A stretch of DNA of 64,000 bases from an uncultured Clostridium sp. Its GTDB lineage: Bacteria; Bacillota; Clostridia; Lachnospirales; Lachnospiraceae. The position numbers and the translations under genes are program-made. Every line of letters begins with the position of its first letter. Position 1 is the first letter of the stretch. Below the pieces are notes generated by a model that saw nothing but the letters and a program-made list of their open reading frames with translations, did no database searches and was not told the DNA's origin. Shown here one piece after another: positions 48,866 through 57,833 of this stretch. The DNA lies in contig UQMJ01000003.1 of assembly GCA_900542035.1 (NCBI GenBank), positions 1 to 64,000 of the forward strand, written 5' to 3'.

Positions 48866-49888
48866 ATGGAACAGACAGGAGTCAAAGCATTCTTAAAACG
48901 CAAGAATGTCAACATCACCGTCCAGACCTATCTCATTGATGCATTGGGTGCCATGGCATTTGGCTTATTTGCATCTCTTCTGATAGGCACAATCTTCGCC
49001 ACTCTCGGCGACAAAACCCAGATTCAGGCATTTATTGTAATTGCAGATTATGCAAAAAGCGCTACCGGAGCGGCACTTGGCGTTGCCATTGCCTACGCCT
49101 TAAAAGCGCCCCAGCTGGTTCTGTTTTCTGCCGCTACTGTCGGCATTGCCGGAAACGCATTAGGCGGTCCGGTAGGCGCCCTGGTTGCCACGATTGTTGC
49201 AACAGAGCTTGGAAAAATCGTATCAAAAGAAACCAGGGTTGATATTTTAGTTACCCCTGGCGTTACTATTATTTCCGGCGTTTTAATCGCCCAGTTTGTC
49301 GGCCCTGGCGTGGCTGCATTTATGGACGCTTTCGGCATGATGGTCAAGACTGCTACGGAAATGCAGCCGTTCTTTATGGGGATTTTAGTTTCTGCCCTGA
49401 TCGGCATCGCGCTGACCCTTCCAATCTCCAGCGCTGCAATCTGTATTGCCCTGACCTTGGACGGCCTGGCAGGCGGAGCAGCTACGGCAGGATGCTGCGC
49501 CCAGATGGTAGGATTTGCCGTATTAAGCTTTCGGGAAAACGGCGTCGGCGGACTGCTGGCCCAGGGACTTGGCACATCTATGCTCCAGATGGGCAACATT
49601 GTAAAGAATCCAAAAATCTGGATTCCTCCGACACTGGCCTCTATGGTTACCGGCCCGATTGCAACCGTTGTTTTTCAGATGACCAACATCCACACTGCTT
49701 CCGGTATGGGAACCTGCGGACTGGTAGGCCCTATCGGCGTTTACACCTCTATGGGCGGCGGCGCCAATATGTGGCTGGCAATCCTTCTGGTCTGCTTTGT
49801 CCTTCCGGCCGTGCTGACCTGGATTTTCGGAGAAGTATGCAGAAAACTTGGATGGATTAAAGACGGGGATTTGAAGCTGGATCTGTGA
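48866..49888 (+). CDS. PTS-type IIC-like membrane transporter (PTS_EIIC_2 family)
   Basis: A 340-aa membrane protein with about nine hydrophobic segments, very rich in Gly and Ala. It fits the PTS EIIC_2 family, whose members are usually encoded without IIA or IIB partners, as here. Recognised parts are QTYLIDALGAMAFGLFASLLIGTIF, TPGVTIISGVLIAQFVGPG, LPISSAAICIALTLDGLAGGAATAGCCAQM and the GTCGLVGPIGVYTSMGGG loop. The start at 48866 (MEQTGVKAF) has AAGGAG 7 nt upstream; the longer frame to 48530 runs through the promoter. The substrate is unknown. Confidence 0.85.
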   Translation: MEQTGVKAFLKRKNVNITVQTYLIDALGAMAFGLFASLLIGTIFATLGDKTQIQAFIVIADYAKSATGAALGVAIAYALKAPQLVLFSAATVGIAGNALGGPVGALVATIVATELGKIVSKETRVDILVTPGVTIISGVLIAQFVGPGVAAFMDAFGMMVKTATEMQPFFMGILVSALIGIALTLPISSAAICIALTLDGLAGGAATAGCCAQMVGFAVLSFRENGVGGLLAQGLGTSMLQMGNIVKNPKIWIPPTLASMVTGPIATVVFQMTNIHTASGMGTCGLVGPIGVYTSMGGGANMWLAILLVCFVLPAVLTWIFGEVCRKLGWIKDGDLKLDL

Positions 49889-49959
49889 TGATGCTTAATC
49901 GAATTTAACTTTATCTGAAAAGTTGCCACTGGCAGGTTTTTCGGATGTTTAGTAACTAA

Positions 49960-50016
49960 AAAATACCCTGCAATCAGGATTATTTCTAGAGCAATCCTGT
50001 GTTGCTGGGTATTTTT
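49960..50016. terminator. Terminator between the permease and the YgiT/DUF4258 pair
   Basis: AAAATACCC (49960-49968) pairs with GGGTATTTTT (50007-50016), with an inner AGGAT/ATCCT stem. T runs on both strands make it bidirectional. Confidence 0.8.
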
Positions 50017-50042
50017 ATAGCAAAGAGATATTATCCGAATAA

Positions 50043-50270
50043 TTAAGCGGCTTTATTATAGTCAACGATTGCGACCTCTGTAAGCAGATCTTTTAAACGT
50101 ACAATGATGGATTCAATTTTTTGAAGCGTAATCCCATTTAAATACTCTTCACCACATTGCGTACATTTCCGGCATGGAACATTTTTAATAATAATATAAC
50201 ATCCATTATATTCTGTCATATAAGTAGTAGTAGATTCCTGAAGCGAACCTTTACATGAAAAGCAATTCAT
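50043..50270 (-). CDS. YgiT-type zinc-finger protein, probable antitoxin
   Basis: A 75-aa protein with two CxxC pairs, MNCFSCKG near the start and CRKCTQCGEEY in the middle, which is the MqsA/YgiT-type zinc-binding N-terminal module. It lacks the HTH of full-length MqsA; the rest is a single helix. Its ATG overlaps the DUF4258 stop by 1 bp (TAATG), with AAGGAG inside that gene. The usual partner of this type of small protein is a DUF4258 or related toxin. Confidence 0.85.
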   Translation of the reverse strand: MNCFSCKGSLQESTTTYMTEYNGCYIIIKNVPCRKCTQCGEEYLNGITLQKIESIIVRLKDLLTEVAIVDYNKAA

Positions 50271-50590
50271 TACAAAGACTCCTTTCTTGTCTTAAAATCA
50301 GATTCCCATTTATCAACGTCAGGGTAATATGCTGTTATAATCCATAAAGTTTCAAAATCACTTCCAACGACAACATGTAAATACTCGTCTTTCAAAGACA
50401 GGCCTAGTATTAAACAGCTCGGATAAGGATAATCTTCCGGATATTGCTCAATAATCTCTCCGTTCTGAATGCAGGCCAGAACATCTCCAAGCAAAATATT
50501 CCGCTGTTCTAAACGTTTGGCAGCATGAAGCGTTATTTCAATGTTTTCGATACTGCATATTTTCTGCAATTCTTCGATATTTAATTCCAT
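50270..50590 (-). CDS. DUF4258 domain protein, probable toxin
   Basis: A 106-aa DUF4258 protein. The family shows HAAKRLEQRNILLGDVLACIQNGEIIEQYPEDYPYPSCLILG and a core His-Ala...Arg pattern seen in RelE-like RNases; the last strand has WIITAYYPDVDKWESDF. The likely action is mRNA cleavage, but that is inferred from the fold family. It precedes the zinc-finger gene, toxin first as in mqsRA. Confidence 0.8.
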   Translation of the reverse strand: MELNIEELQKICSIENIEITLHAAKRLEQRNILLGDVLACIQNGEIIEQYPEDYPYPSCLILGLSLKDEYLHVVVGSDFETLWIITAYYPDVDKWESDFKTRKESL

Positions 50591-50626
50591 TTTAACTGCC
50601 CTCTTCCCTTCCTATCTCTTGTCTAT

Positions 50627-50655
50627 ATTATATGGTCAAAATCCTCTTTTTTCAA
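50627..50655 (-). promoter_or_regulatory. Promoter of the toxin-antitoxin-like pair
   Basis: TTGAAA (50650-50655) and TATAAT (50627-50632) on the minus strand with a 17-bp spacer. Confidence 0.65.
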
Positions 50656-50668
50656 TATAATCTTTTCC

Positions 50669-50725
50669 TTGACACCGCTTTTCTTTTATGTTAATATGAA
50701 GTTAACTTCACAAGAAGTATACTTC
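50669..50725 (+). promoter_or_regulatory. Promoter and tandem palindromic operators of the XRE regulator
   Basis: TTGACA (50669-50674) and TAATAT (50692-50697), 17-bp spacer. Just downstream are two perfect palindromes sharing the GAAGT/ACTTC arms: TGAAGTTAACTTCA (50697-50710) and GAAGTATACTTC (50714-50725), 16 bp centre to centre. They likely bind the regulator encoded next. Confidence 0.75.
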
Positions 50726-50744
50726 ACATTCAAGGCGGTATTTT

Positions 50745-50975
50745 ATGAAAACGCGAGTAAAAGAGCTGCGTGCACAGTCAAATATGACCCAGCAGCACCT
50801 GGCTGACCTGGTTCATGTTTCTTCCCGAACGATTATTTCTATTGAAAAGGGACAGTACAGTCCCTCTCTTATGCTGGCCTACCGGCTCGCCCTGACTTTT
50901 GGGGTAACAGTAGAAGACCTGTGCTGTCTAAAAGAAAATAAAGAATTGGAGGATAAGCAGTATGAACAGATTTGA
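50745..50975 (+). CDS. XRE family helix-turn-helix regulator
   Basis: A 76-aa single-domain HTH_3 protein with VKELRAQSNMTQQHLADLVHVSSRTIISIEKGQYSPSL, then LALTFGVTVEDLCCLKENK. It overlaps the next gene by 14 bp. The pair, small XRE regulator plus small membrane protein, is common in Firmicutes; the tandem operators upstream suggest autoregulation. The AAGGCGG ribosome-binding site lies upstream. Confidence 0.92.
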   Translation: MKTRVKELRAQSNMTQQHLADLVHVSSRTIISIEKGQYSPSLMLAYRLALTFGVTVEDLCCLKENKELEDKQYEQI

Positions 50976-51414
50976 TAAGATGAATTATACAGATAAAATC
51001 AAATGGCGGATCCGTTTTTTATGGCTTGCTCTGGTTCTCATGCTTATTTACATGATTGTTGTAGGGGAAACCGGCGGCGATTCCAGGGTAATGACCGCTT
51101 TTGCCCGCAGTATCAGCAGCCTGATTTTCTGGGGCGGACTTATTTTTATTGCCTGCCGGATTTACCAGAACAAACAGCTTTTAAAAAGCAGGGCGCTTCT
51201 GAAAGAACAGCTCCAGTCCGAATTAGATGAGCGGAATCAGTATCTCCACGATAAAAGCGGCGGTATGGTATTGGATATTCTGTTGCTATTTCTCCTGTTT
51301 ACTACCACTACCGCCGGATTATTTAATATGGCTGCTTTTTATACTTCCTTTACCATTCTGGCTGCCGCTGTCCTCTTAAAAGCCATCGCCTACTGGGTTT
51401 ACCGCCAGATTTAA
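50962..51414 (+). CDS. Small membrane protein, partner of the XRE regulator
   Basis: A 150-aa protein with four hydrophobic segments (about residues 16-34, 50-66, 103-118 and 124-145) and a charged helix between the second and third. It has no recognised family. GGAGG lies 9 nt upstream, inside the regulator gene, so the two are co-translated. Possible roles are signal reception for the regulator or a membrane function under its control. Confidence 0.8.
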   Translation: MNRFDKMNYTDKIKWRIRFLWLALVLMLIYMIVVGETGGDSRVMTAFARSISSLIFWGGLIFIACRIYQNKQLLKSRALLKEQLQSELDERNQYLHDKSGGMVLDILLLFLLFTTTTAGLFNMAAFYTSFTILAAAVLLKAIAYWVYRQI

Positions 51415-51425
51415 TATGCCCCTTT

Positions 51426-51911
51426 TTATTCTTCTACTACAATTTCTGTGATAACCGGCATATCTACCGGTTTGTTCCAGGTGTCCGGACCATAAGTGGG
51501 CAGGGAGGCAATTCTGTCCAGCACATCAAAACCCGACACCAACTGTCCAAATGCCGCATAGCGGCCGTCCAGCTTGTGGGCATCCTGATGGACTACAAAA
51601 AACTGAGTTCCTGCCGTATCATAGCCGTCGTCCCTTGCCATAGACAGCGCCCCTCTTTTATGGGGAATAGGATTGGCGATTCCGTTTTCTGCAAACTCTC
51701 CTTTAATATGCCAGTCGCTGTCAGTCATAATATCGTTGTCCGGAGAACCGGCCTGAATCACGTAGTCCTTTACAATCCGGCACCAGGCCAGGCCATTATA
51801 AAAGCCGGACTTTGCCGTATCTGCAAAATTTTTCACAGTAACCGGAGCCAGATCAGGGAACAGGTCAAAGACCATGTTCCCGAATCCTTCCGTTTTAATC
51901 GTACATTTCAT
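51426..51911 (-). CDS. Peptidyl-prolyl cis-trans isomerase, cyclophilin type
   Basis: A 161-aa cytoplasmic cyclophilin without signal peptide. The fold is shown by FDLFPDLAPVTVKNFADTAKSGFYNGLAWCRIVKDYVIQAGSP, GALSMARDDGYDTAGTQFFV and GRYAAFGQLVSGFDVLDRI. The catalytic Arg is in WCRIV and the Gln is in GTQFFV. It lies 32 bp downstream of oppA and could be transcribed with it. Confidence 0.93.
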   Translation of the reverse strand: MKCTIKTEGFGNMVFDLFPDLAPVTVKNFADTAKSGFYNGLAWCRIVKDYVIQAGSPDNDIMTDSDWHIKGEFAENGIANPIPHKRGALSMARDDGYDTAGTQFFVVHQDAHKLDGRYAAFGQLVSGFDVLDRIASLPTYGPDTWNKPVDMPVITEIVVEE

Positions 51912-51943
51912 AAAAAGTTCCTCTTAAAACGTTTTTATTGATT

Positions 51944-53644
51944 TTATTTGCTGATGGAAGCATTCTTAAAGCACAGGTTGCCGTTAGACAGCATATAATA
52001 ACCCTTTACGTAATCTTTCATCAGGAAGTTGTTCGCCTTGTAGTACAGGTTGATAAATGGATATTCATCCATTACCAAATCTTCTGCCTGTTTGATCAGT
52101 TCGACTGCCTTTGCCGGATCGGTCTCCACCTTAATCTGTTCTACCATTGCATCATATTCCGGATTGCTGTAGAAACTGTTGTTGTTGGCGTCGTCCGTTA
52201 CTAACAGCGGCAAAAAGCTCATTGGATGGGTATAGTCTGCACTCCATCCCATTGCTGCTACTTCATAGTTTCCTTTCTGGACATTTTCATAGAAAATTGC
52301 CCAGTCGTTGGAAGTAATCTCTACCTCAATGCCTAAATTGGTCTCTAACATCTCTGCCATTGCCTCTACTACTTTCTTGACCGTATCGTCCGAATAGTAG
52401 GAAAGCTGTAAGGTTGGGAAACCTTCGCCGTCTGGATAGCCGGCTTCTGCTAAAGCGGCTTTTGCTGCCTCTGGATCTGCGTTTGGAGAAAGTCCTCGGT
52501 CAGAGCGTCCTTCGGTAATGTCCGTTCCGTCTACTACGTAGCCTGGAGCTAAGAAGTTGTAGGCAGGAGTTGCATCTACCTGAACTACGTTATCGATGAT
52601 GGCCTGACGGTCAACAGCCAGGTTTAACGCCTTTCTGACTAACGGGTTGTTATAAGGCTCTTTTTCACAGTTAATATTGTAGTAAACCGTACCGTAGTTT
52701 GGAACGGACTGGATGCCTGCGTTCTCTGCTTTTAATCTTGCATAGTCAGAAGACGGAATGTTGCGGATGCCGTCTACTTCGCCGGACTCATAAGCGGTCA
52801 ATGCGGTAGAAGTATCTAAAATGTATCGCAGGGTAACCTTTTCCATGGTCACATTTTCCGCATCCCAGTAATGTTCATTCTTTTCCAGAACCATACTTTC
52901 GCCCATATTCATTTCTGTAATCTTGAACGGGCCGTTGCACACATAAGTTTCTGGAGATGCAGTCCACTGATCGCCGTTTGCTTCAATCGTTGCTTTCTGA
53001 ACCGGATCAAATACCCACATGGTCAGCAGGTCGATAAAAAATGAAGTCGGCTGGATCAAGGTAATTTCCAACGTCTGGGGATCCACTGCTTTTACGCCTA
53101 ATTCTTCTGCTGTCGCCTCGCCTGCATAGTATTCTTTTGCATTTTTCACATATGCCGTCACAATATCTACGTATTGTCCCGCAGTCTCTGGATTTAAGAC
53201 ACGCTGCAGGGCATACACATAGTCTTCTGCGGTCAGGTCAGTGCCGTCGCTCCATTTTAAACCGTCTCTTAAATGGAAGGTATAGACGGTTCCGTCCTCG
53301 CTGATGTCCCAGCTTTCTGCATTGCCTGGAACGACTGTACCGGTAGCGTCATAAGTAACCAGTCCTTCAAAACAGTTTACTAAAAAGGTGGAAGCAAAGG
53401 AGTTGTTGGTAACGCCAGGATCAATACCGTCTGGCTCATTACTCAGCACAAATACCATTTCCTGTGCGCCGTTTGCTTCTGTTTCTGCCTGTACCGCCTC
53501 TGTTGTGGCTGCCTCTGTCGCCGCTTCTGTCGTCGGAGCTGCGATGGTCTGCGGCTGGGTCTCAGCATTTCCGCCGCCGCATCCGGTTAAAACGGAGCTG
53601 CATACCAGCCCTAACGCCAATGCAAGACTTAGTTTCTTCTTCAT
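51944..53644 (-). CDS. oppA: Oligopeptide ABC transporter substrate-binding lipoprotein
   Basis: A 566-aa lipoprotein. Signal peptide MKKKLSLALALGLVCSSVLTGC, then a Thr/Ala/Glu-rich linker, then the SBP_bac_5 fold (FVLSNEPDGIDPGVTNN, GNAESWDISEDGTVYTFHLRDGLKWSDG, ALTAYESGEVDGI, KALNLAVDRQAI). Typical of peptide binding proteins, although nickel or other ligands occur in this family. The start at 53644 has AAGGAGGAG. It is the last gene of oppBCDFA. Confidence 0.93.
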   Translation of the reverse strand: MKKKLSLALALGLVCSSVLTGCGGGNAETQPQTIAAPTTEAATEAATTEAVQAETEANGAQEMVFVLSNEPDGIDPGVTNNSFASTFLVNCFEGLVTYDATGTVVPGNAESWDISEDGTVYTFHLRDGLKWSDGTDLTAEDYVYALQRVLNPETAGQYVDIVTAYVKNAKEYYAGEATAEELGVKAVDPQTLEITLIQPTSFFIDLLTMWVFDPVQKATIEANGDQWTASPETYVCNGPFKITEMNMGESMVLEKNEHYWDAENVTMEKVTLRYILDTSTALTAYESGEVDGIRNIPSSDYARLKAENAGIQSVPNYGTVYYNINCEKEPYNNPLVRKALNLAVDRQAIIDNVVQVDATPAYNFLAPGYVVDGTDITEGRSDRGLSPNADPEAAKAALAEAGYPDGEGFPTLQLSYYSDDTVKKVVEAMAEMLETNLGIEVEITSNDWAIFYENVQKGNYEVAAMGWSADYTHPMSFLPLLVTDDANNNSFYSNPEYDAMVEQIKVETDPAKAVELIKQAEDLVMDEYPFINLYYKANNFLMKDYVKGYYMLSNGNLCFKNASISK

Positions 53645-53707
53645 AATCTTCTCCTCCTTATTGAGATGAATATTGGAACGGGGATAACCCTGAACCATTT
53701 CTGTCCA

Positions 53708-54676
53708 TTAATATAAATGACAGGCTACCATATGGCCTGGCGCCGCCTCCTTAAATTCCGGAACTGCCTGGCTGCAAATTGGCTTTGCATATGGACAGCG
53801 GGTATGGAACCGGCATCCGGAAGGCGGATTAATCGGGCTTGGAATGTCGCCCTCAATGCTGCTCTTTTCCTTCTCCCTGGCAAGCCTGGGGTTTGCAATG
53901 GGAATACTTCCCAGAAGTCCTTTTGTATAGGGATGAAGGGGATGAGAGTAAATCTCATCGGCTTCACAGACTTCCACCAATTGTCCTAAATACATGACGC
54001 CCACATCATCGGAGACATAGCGCACCATGGATAAATCATGGGCAATAAACAGATAGGAAATTCCCTTTTCTTCCTGGAAATCTTTTAGTAAATTCACGAC
54101 CTGGGCCTGGATGGAAACGTCCAGGGCGGAAATCGGCTCATCGCAGATTACCAGGTCCGGCTGCAGAATCAGCGCCCTTGCAATGCCGACTCTCTGTCTC
54201 TGGCCGCCGGAAAACTCATGAGCATAGCGGTTGGCGTGTTCTTTGGTAAGCCCTACCCGCTCCAGCATCGGATAAACCAGCTCGTTGGCATCTTCTTTTT
54301 TCTTTACGATATGATGGGCCATCAGCGGCTCTGCAATAATGTCCCTGACCGTCATTCTGGCGTTTAACGAAGCGTACGGATCCTGGAAAATCATCTGCAT
54401 TTTCTTGCGGATAGGCTGCAGCTTTTTCTGGCTGTATCCGGTAATGTCTTCCCCATCTAATATGATTTTTCCTGACGTAGGTTCATAAATACGGATAATC
54501 GTACGGGCACAGCTGGATTTGCCGCAGCCTGACTCTCCTACCAGTCCCAGGGTCTTTCCCCGTTCCAGACGGAAGCTGACGCCATCCACTGCATGAACCA
54601 CCTGTTTTCCTGAACTTCCCACATTAAAATGTTTGGTCAGGTTGGAAACCTCCAATACAATCTGTGATTGACTCAT
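53708..54676 (-). CDS. oppF: Oligopeptide ABC transporter ATP-binding protein
   Basis: A 322-aa ABC ATPase with Walker A LGLVGESGCGKSSCARTI, signature HEFSGGQRQRVGIARAL, Walker B LVICDEPISALD, and the C-terminal oligopeptide_OPP extension (PSGCRFHTRCPYAKPICSQ) with cysteines that may hold a cluster or zinc. 17 bp after oppD. Confidence 0.95.
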   Translation of the reverse strand: MSQSQIVLEVSNLTKHFNVGSSGKQVVHAVDGVSFRLERGKTLGLVGESGCGKSSCARTIIRIYEPTSGKIILDGEDITGYSQKKLQPIRKKMQMIFQDPYASLNARMTVRDIIAEPLMAHHIVKKKEDANELVYPMLERVGLTKEHANRYAHEFSGGQRQRVGIARALILQPDLVICDEPISALDVSIQAQVVNLLKDFQEEKGISYLFIAHDLSMVRYVSDDVGVMYLGQLVEVCEADEIYSHPLHPYTKGLLGSIPIANPRLAREKEKSSIEGDIPSPINPPSGCRFHTRCPYAKPICSQAVPEFKEAAPGHMVACHLY

Positions 54677-54693
54677 AATCTTCTCTTCCTTTT

Positions 54694-55701
54694 TTACTGT
54701 TTTGCAAACGGATTGTGATCACTGGGCGCATCTTTATCCAAGAGCCAGCAGCGGGACCGGTGTCCTTCTCCCACTTCTGTAAAATCCGGACATTCGCTGG
54801 CGCAGATATTTCTGGTATATGGACAGCGGGGAGCAAACGGACAGCCCTTTGGCGGATTCGTCATATCCGGCGGAGAACCTGGAATCGGGGTCAGCCGCTT
54901 TTTCTTATCCTGACCAAGTCTTGGGATCGATTCCAAAAGTCCCAATGTATAGGGATGACTGGGATTTTCAAAAATATCGTCAATGGAAGCTTCTTCCATA
55001 ATCAGACCGCCGTACATGACAATTACTCTGGTACACAGTTCTGCAACTACTCCTAAATCATGGGTGATAAACATAATGCTGGTTCCGAACTCTTTCTGCA
55101 GGCCCCGAAGCTGTTTTAAAATCTGGTCCTGTATGGTCACGTCTAACGCTGTCGTCGGTTCATCTGCAATCAGCAAATCCGGTTTGTTAGCCAGCGCCAT
55201 AGCAATCATCACTCTTTGCCGCATACCGCCGGAAAACTCGTGAGGGTAAGAATTGTACCGTTTCTCCGGCTCCGGTATCCGGACTCTGGAAAACAGTTCT
55301 AAAACCTCTTTTTTCAGTTCCTCTTTTCCCATCTCCTTATGATGTTCCTTCAGCATCTCTGCTACCTGTTTTCCCACTGGAATCAGGGGATTTAACGAAG
55401 ACATGGGATCCTGGAAAATCATAGAAATTTTCCCGCCGCGGATTTTTCTCATCTGGGTTTTATTAAACTTTGCCAAATCCTGTCCTTCAAACAGGATGGT
55501 TCCTTCCTTTACCCGTCCGGTATCTGCCAGTAGCTTTAATATAGACATGGACGTAACGCTTTTTCCGCTGCCGGACTCTCCTACAATTCCTAAAATATCA
55601 CCTTTATTGACAGAAAAGCTGACGCCGCGCACCGCCTGCACTTCCCCATTGCTGGTGAAAAACGATGTTTTTAAATTTTCTACCTGTAAAATCGCATCCA
55701 T
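54694..55701 (-). CDS. oppD: Oligopeptide ABC transporter ATP-binding protein
   Basis: A 335-aa ABC ATPase paired with oppF. Walker A ILGIVGESGSGKSVTSMSI, signature HEFSGGMRQRVMIAMAL, Walker B LLIADEPTTALD, and the C-terminal KGCPFAPRCPYTRNICAS motif. 18 bp after oppC. Confidence 0.95.
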   Translation of the reverse strand: MDAILQVENLKTSFFTSNGEVQAVRGVSFSVNKGDILGIVGESGSGKSVTSMSILKLLADTGRVKEGTILFEGQDLAKFNKTQMRKIRGGKISMIFQDPMSSLNPLIPVGKQVAEMLKEHHKEMGKEELKKEVLELFSRVRIPEPEKRYNSYPHEFSGGMRQRVMIAMALANKPDLLIADEPTTALDVTIQDQILKQLRGLQKEFGTSIMFITHDLGVVAELCTRVIVMYGGLIMEEASIDDIFENPSHPYTLGLLESIPRLGQDKKKRLTPIPGSPPDMTNPPKGCPFAPRCPYTRNICASECPDFTEVGEGHRSRCWLLDKDAPSDHNPFAKQ

Positions 55702-55719
55702 GTTTCTCTCTCCTGCCCA

Positions 55720-56871
55720 CTATTTTTTCAATTTCGGATCCAACGCATCCCGAAGACCGTCTCCCACAAAGTTAAATGCAAACATAATAATGCAGATAAC
55801 CAAAGCCGGAATAAACATCTGGTGGGGACAAATTCTTAAGTTTTCTGCCGCATCGTTGCACATGGTTCCCAGGCTTGCTAACGGCGGCTTTAATCCAATG
55901 CCCAGATAGCTTAAAAATGCCTCCATAAAAATTGCGGATGGTATCAGCATGGTTACGGTAACCAGAATGGAACCCATTGCATTGGGAATCAGATGTTCCA
56001 GCAGAATGGTTTTCGTCGAAGATCCAATGGTTTTTGCCGCCATAACAAATTCCTGCTCTTTTAAGCTTAACACCTGTCCTCTGACAACCCGCGCCATGTC
56101 TACCCAGTATACGCTTCCTAGAGCGATAATAATACTGGTAAGGCCGTCTCCTAAAAGCACCATAATCAGAATTACATACAGGGTAAGGGGTATGGTGCTG
56201 ATAATATCGACAATACGCATCATGACTGCGTCCACGTTTCCGCCTGCATAACCGGCAATCCCGCCGTACAGAATCCCGATTACCATATTCACTGCCGCTG
56301 CTACAAAGGCTACCAGCAGGGAAACCCTGGTTCCGTACATCAGACGAGTCAGAATGTCTCTTCCTAGTGCGTCAGTTCCCAAAAGATAGGACTTGTTCCA
56401 GATACGTTCTGATGGATAAATAACCTTTGTCTCCTGATCCGCGATCACATAAGGCTTCTGGCCGTAATAAAGGGCAATTTCTGTTCCATTGTAATCAAAA
56501 ATCGTCATCATCTGGTCATCTTCACTGCGAACCTTTTTTAACTGCCCTCCCAGTGTGCCGTCCGGATTGACGTACAGCACTTTCAGGGACTGGGTAATGT
56601 AGAGATGGCCATTATTATCCGGCGTTTGAAATACCTTCATCAGAGGCGGAATGTTTACCACCTCCAGATTCTGGGTAGAATAATCGTAATCCGTAAAACT
56701 GGGGCCTGCAATCGAAAATACCATCAGCATCAGGATAATGATAAATCCTGCAATGGCGGTCGGTTTCTTACGGAATCGGAACCAGACGTCTCCCGCAAAG
56801 GTTCTGTTTTTTCCCCAGATTTTCTCTCGATCCTCGTTGGTTGAGGAAAGTAATTCCCATTTCTGTTCCAT
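55720..56871 (-). CDS. oppC: Oligopeptide ABC transporter permease, long extracellular insert
   Basis: A 383-aa permease. After an N-terminal cytoplasmic segment and one membrane helix (about residues 38-57) comes an insert of about 110 residues (61-170) rich in beta-strand patterns, such as HLYITQSLKVLYVNPDGTLG and IFDYNGTEIALYYG, before the conserved YLLGTDALGRDILTRLMYGTR. The permease core with RVVRGQVLSLKEQEFVMAA and EAFLSYLGIGLKPP follows. OppC proteins are commonly near 300 aa, so this insert is notable. Confidence 0.93.
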   Translation of the reverse strand: MEQKWELLSSTNEDREKIWGKNRTFAGDVWFRFRKKPTAIAGFIIILMLMVFSIAGPSFTDYDYSTQNLEVVNIPPLMKVFQTPDNNGHLYITQSLKVLYVNPDGTLGGQLKKVRSEDDQMMTIFDYNGTEIALYYGQKPYVIADQETKVIYPSERIWNKSYLLGTDALGRDILTRLMYGTRVSLLVAFVAAAVNMVIGILYGGIAGYAGGNVDAVMMRIVDIISTIPLTLYVILIMVLLGDGLTSIIIALGSVYWVDMARVVRGQVLSLKEQEFVMAAKTIGSSTKTILLEHLIPNAMGSILVTVTMLIPSAIFMEAFLSYLGIGLKPPLASLGTMCNDAAENLRICPHQMFIPALVICIIMFAFNFVGDGLRDALDPKLKK

Positions 56872-56885
56872 TTTCTCTCTCCTGC

Positions 56886-57803
56886 CTATTCATATTTGAT
56901 TCGCGGGTCAATGAGACAGTAGAATATATCTACTATAAAAATCATGGCCATCAAGAAGGTGGCGTAAAAAATGGTAACGCCCATAATCGTGGTGTAATCC
57001 CGCTGGGATACGCTGTTTACAAAATGTACGCCCAGACCTGGGATGGCAAAAATCTTTTCAATTACAAAGCTTCCGGTCAGCAGTCCCGCTATGGTTGGCC
57101 CCAGCACTGTAACAACTGGTATCAGGGCATTTCTCATTGCGTGGCGCAAAATTACTTTTGTCTCAGAAAGGCCTTTCGCCCTGGCGGTACGGATATAATC
57201 CTGACCCATAACTTCCAACAGGCTGGATCGCATCAGGCGGGCAATATAGCTGATAGAATAACCGCCCAGAGCAATTACTGGAAGAATGTAACCTTTCCAG
57301 GTATCTACACCGTAAGTCGGCAGCCAGTTCAGACGGAACGAGAATATGTAGATCAGCACCGACGCAATGACAAAAGAAGGAATCGTAACGCCAATGGTGG
57401 CAACTGCCATAATGGCCATGTCCTGCCACTTTCCATTTTTTACTGCTGCCAGAATCCCCATAGGAATCGCAGTCAGTAAAACAAAAATAATGGTAACAAC
57501 GCCCAGCTTTGCGGAAACTGGAAATCCATTACGGATAAAGTCATTGACGGTTTTGCCGCGGTACTGATAGGAAGGGCCGAAATCGCCTCTCACCACACCG
57601 CCCAGATAATCGAAAAACTGTTCATACAGCGGCGCGTCCAGATTGTACTTTGCATTTAACGCTGCCTCTACTTCGGCAGAAACGTTTTTATTGCTGGTAA
57701 AAGGCCCGCCTGGTACGGAGTGCATGATCAGAAATGTCAGCAAGATAATAAAAAACAACGCCACAATCATCATGCAGAACCGCTTCGCAAAATATTTCCA
57801 CAT
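56886..57803 (-). CDS. oppB: Oligopeptide ABC transporter permease
   Basis: A 305-aa permease with six membrane segments. FLIMHSVPGGPF, LPVIALGGYSISYIARLMRSSLLEVMGQDYIRTARAKGLSE (EAA-type coupling region) and GPTIAGLLTGSFVIEKIFAIPGLG are typical. I use the ATG at 57803 with AGAGGGG 7 nt upstream instead of the TTG at 57809. It is the first gene of the opp operon. Confidence 0.94.
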   Translation of the reverse strand: MWKYFAKRFCMMIVALFFIILLTFLIMHSVPGGPFTSNKNVSAEVEAALNAKYNLDAPLYEQFFDYLGGVVRGDFGPSYQYRGKTVNDFIRNGFPVSAKLGVVTIIFVLLTAIPMGILAAVKNGKWQDMAIMAVATIGVTIPSFVIASVLIYIFSFRLNWLPTYGVDTWKGYILPVIALGGYSISYIARLMRSSLLEVMGQDYIRTARAKGLSETKVILRHAMRNALIPVVTVLGPTIAGLLTGSFVIEKIFAIPGLGVHFVNSVSQRDYTTIMGVTIFYATFLMAMIFIVDIFYCLIDPRIKYE

Positions 57804-57833
57804 ATCCAAACCCCTCTCTTAGATATTTTCGTT

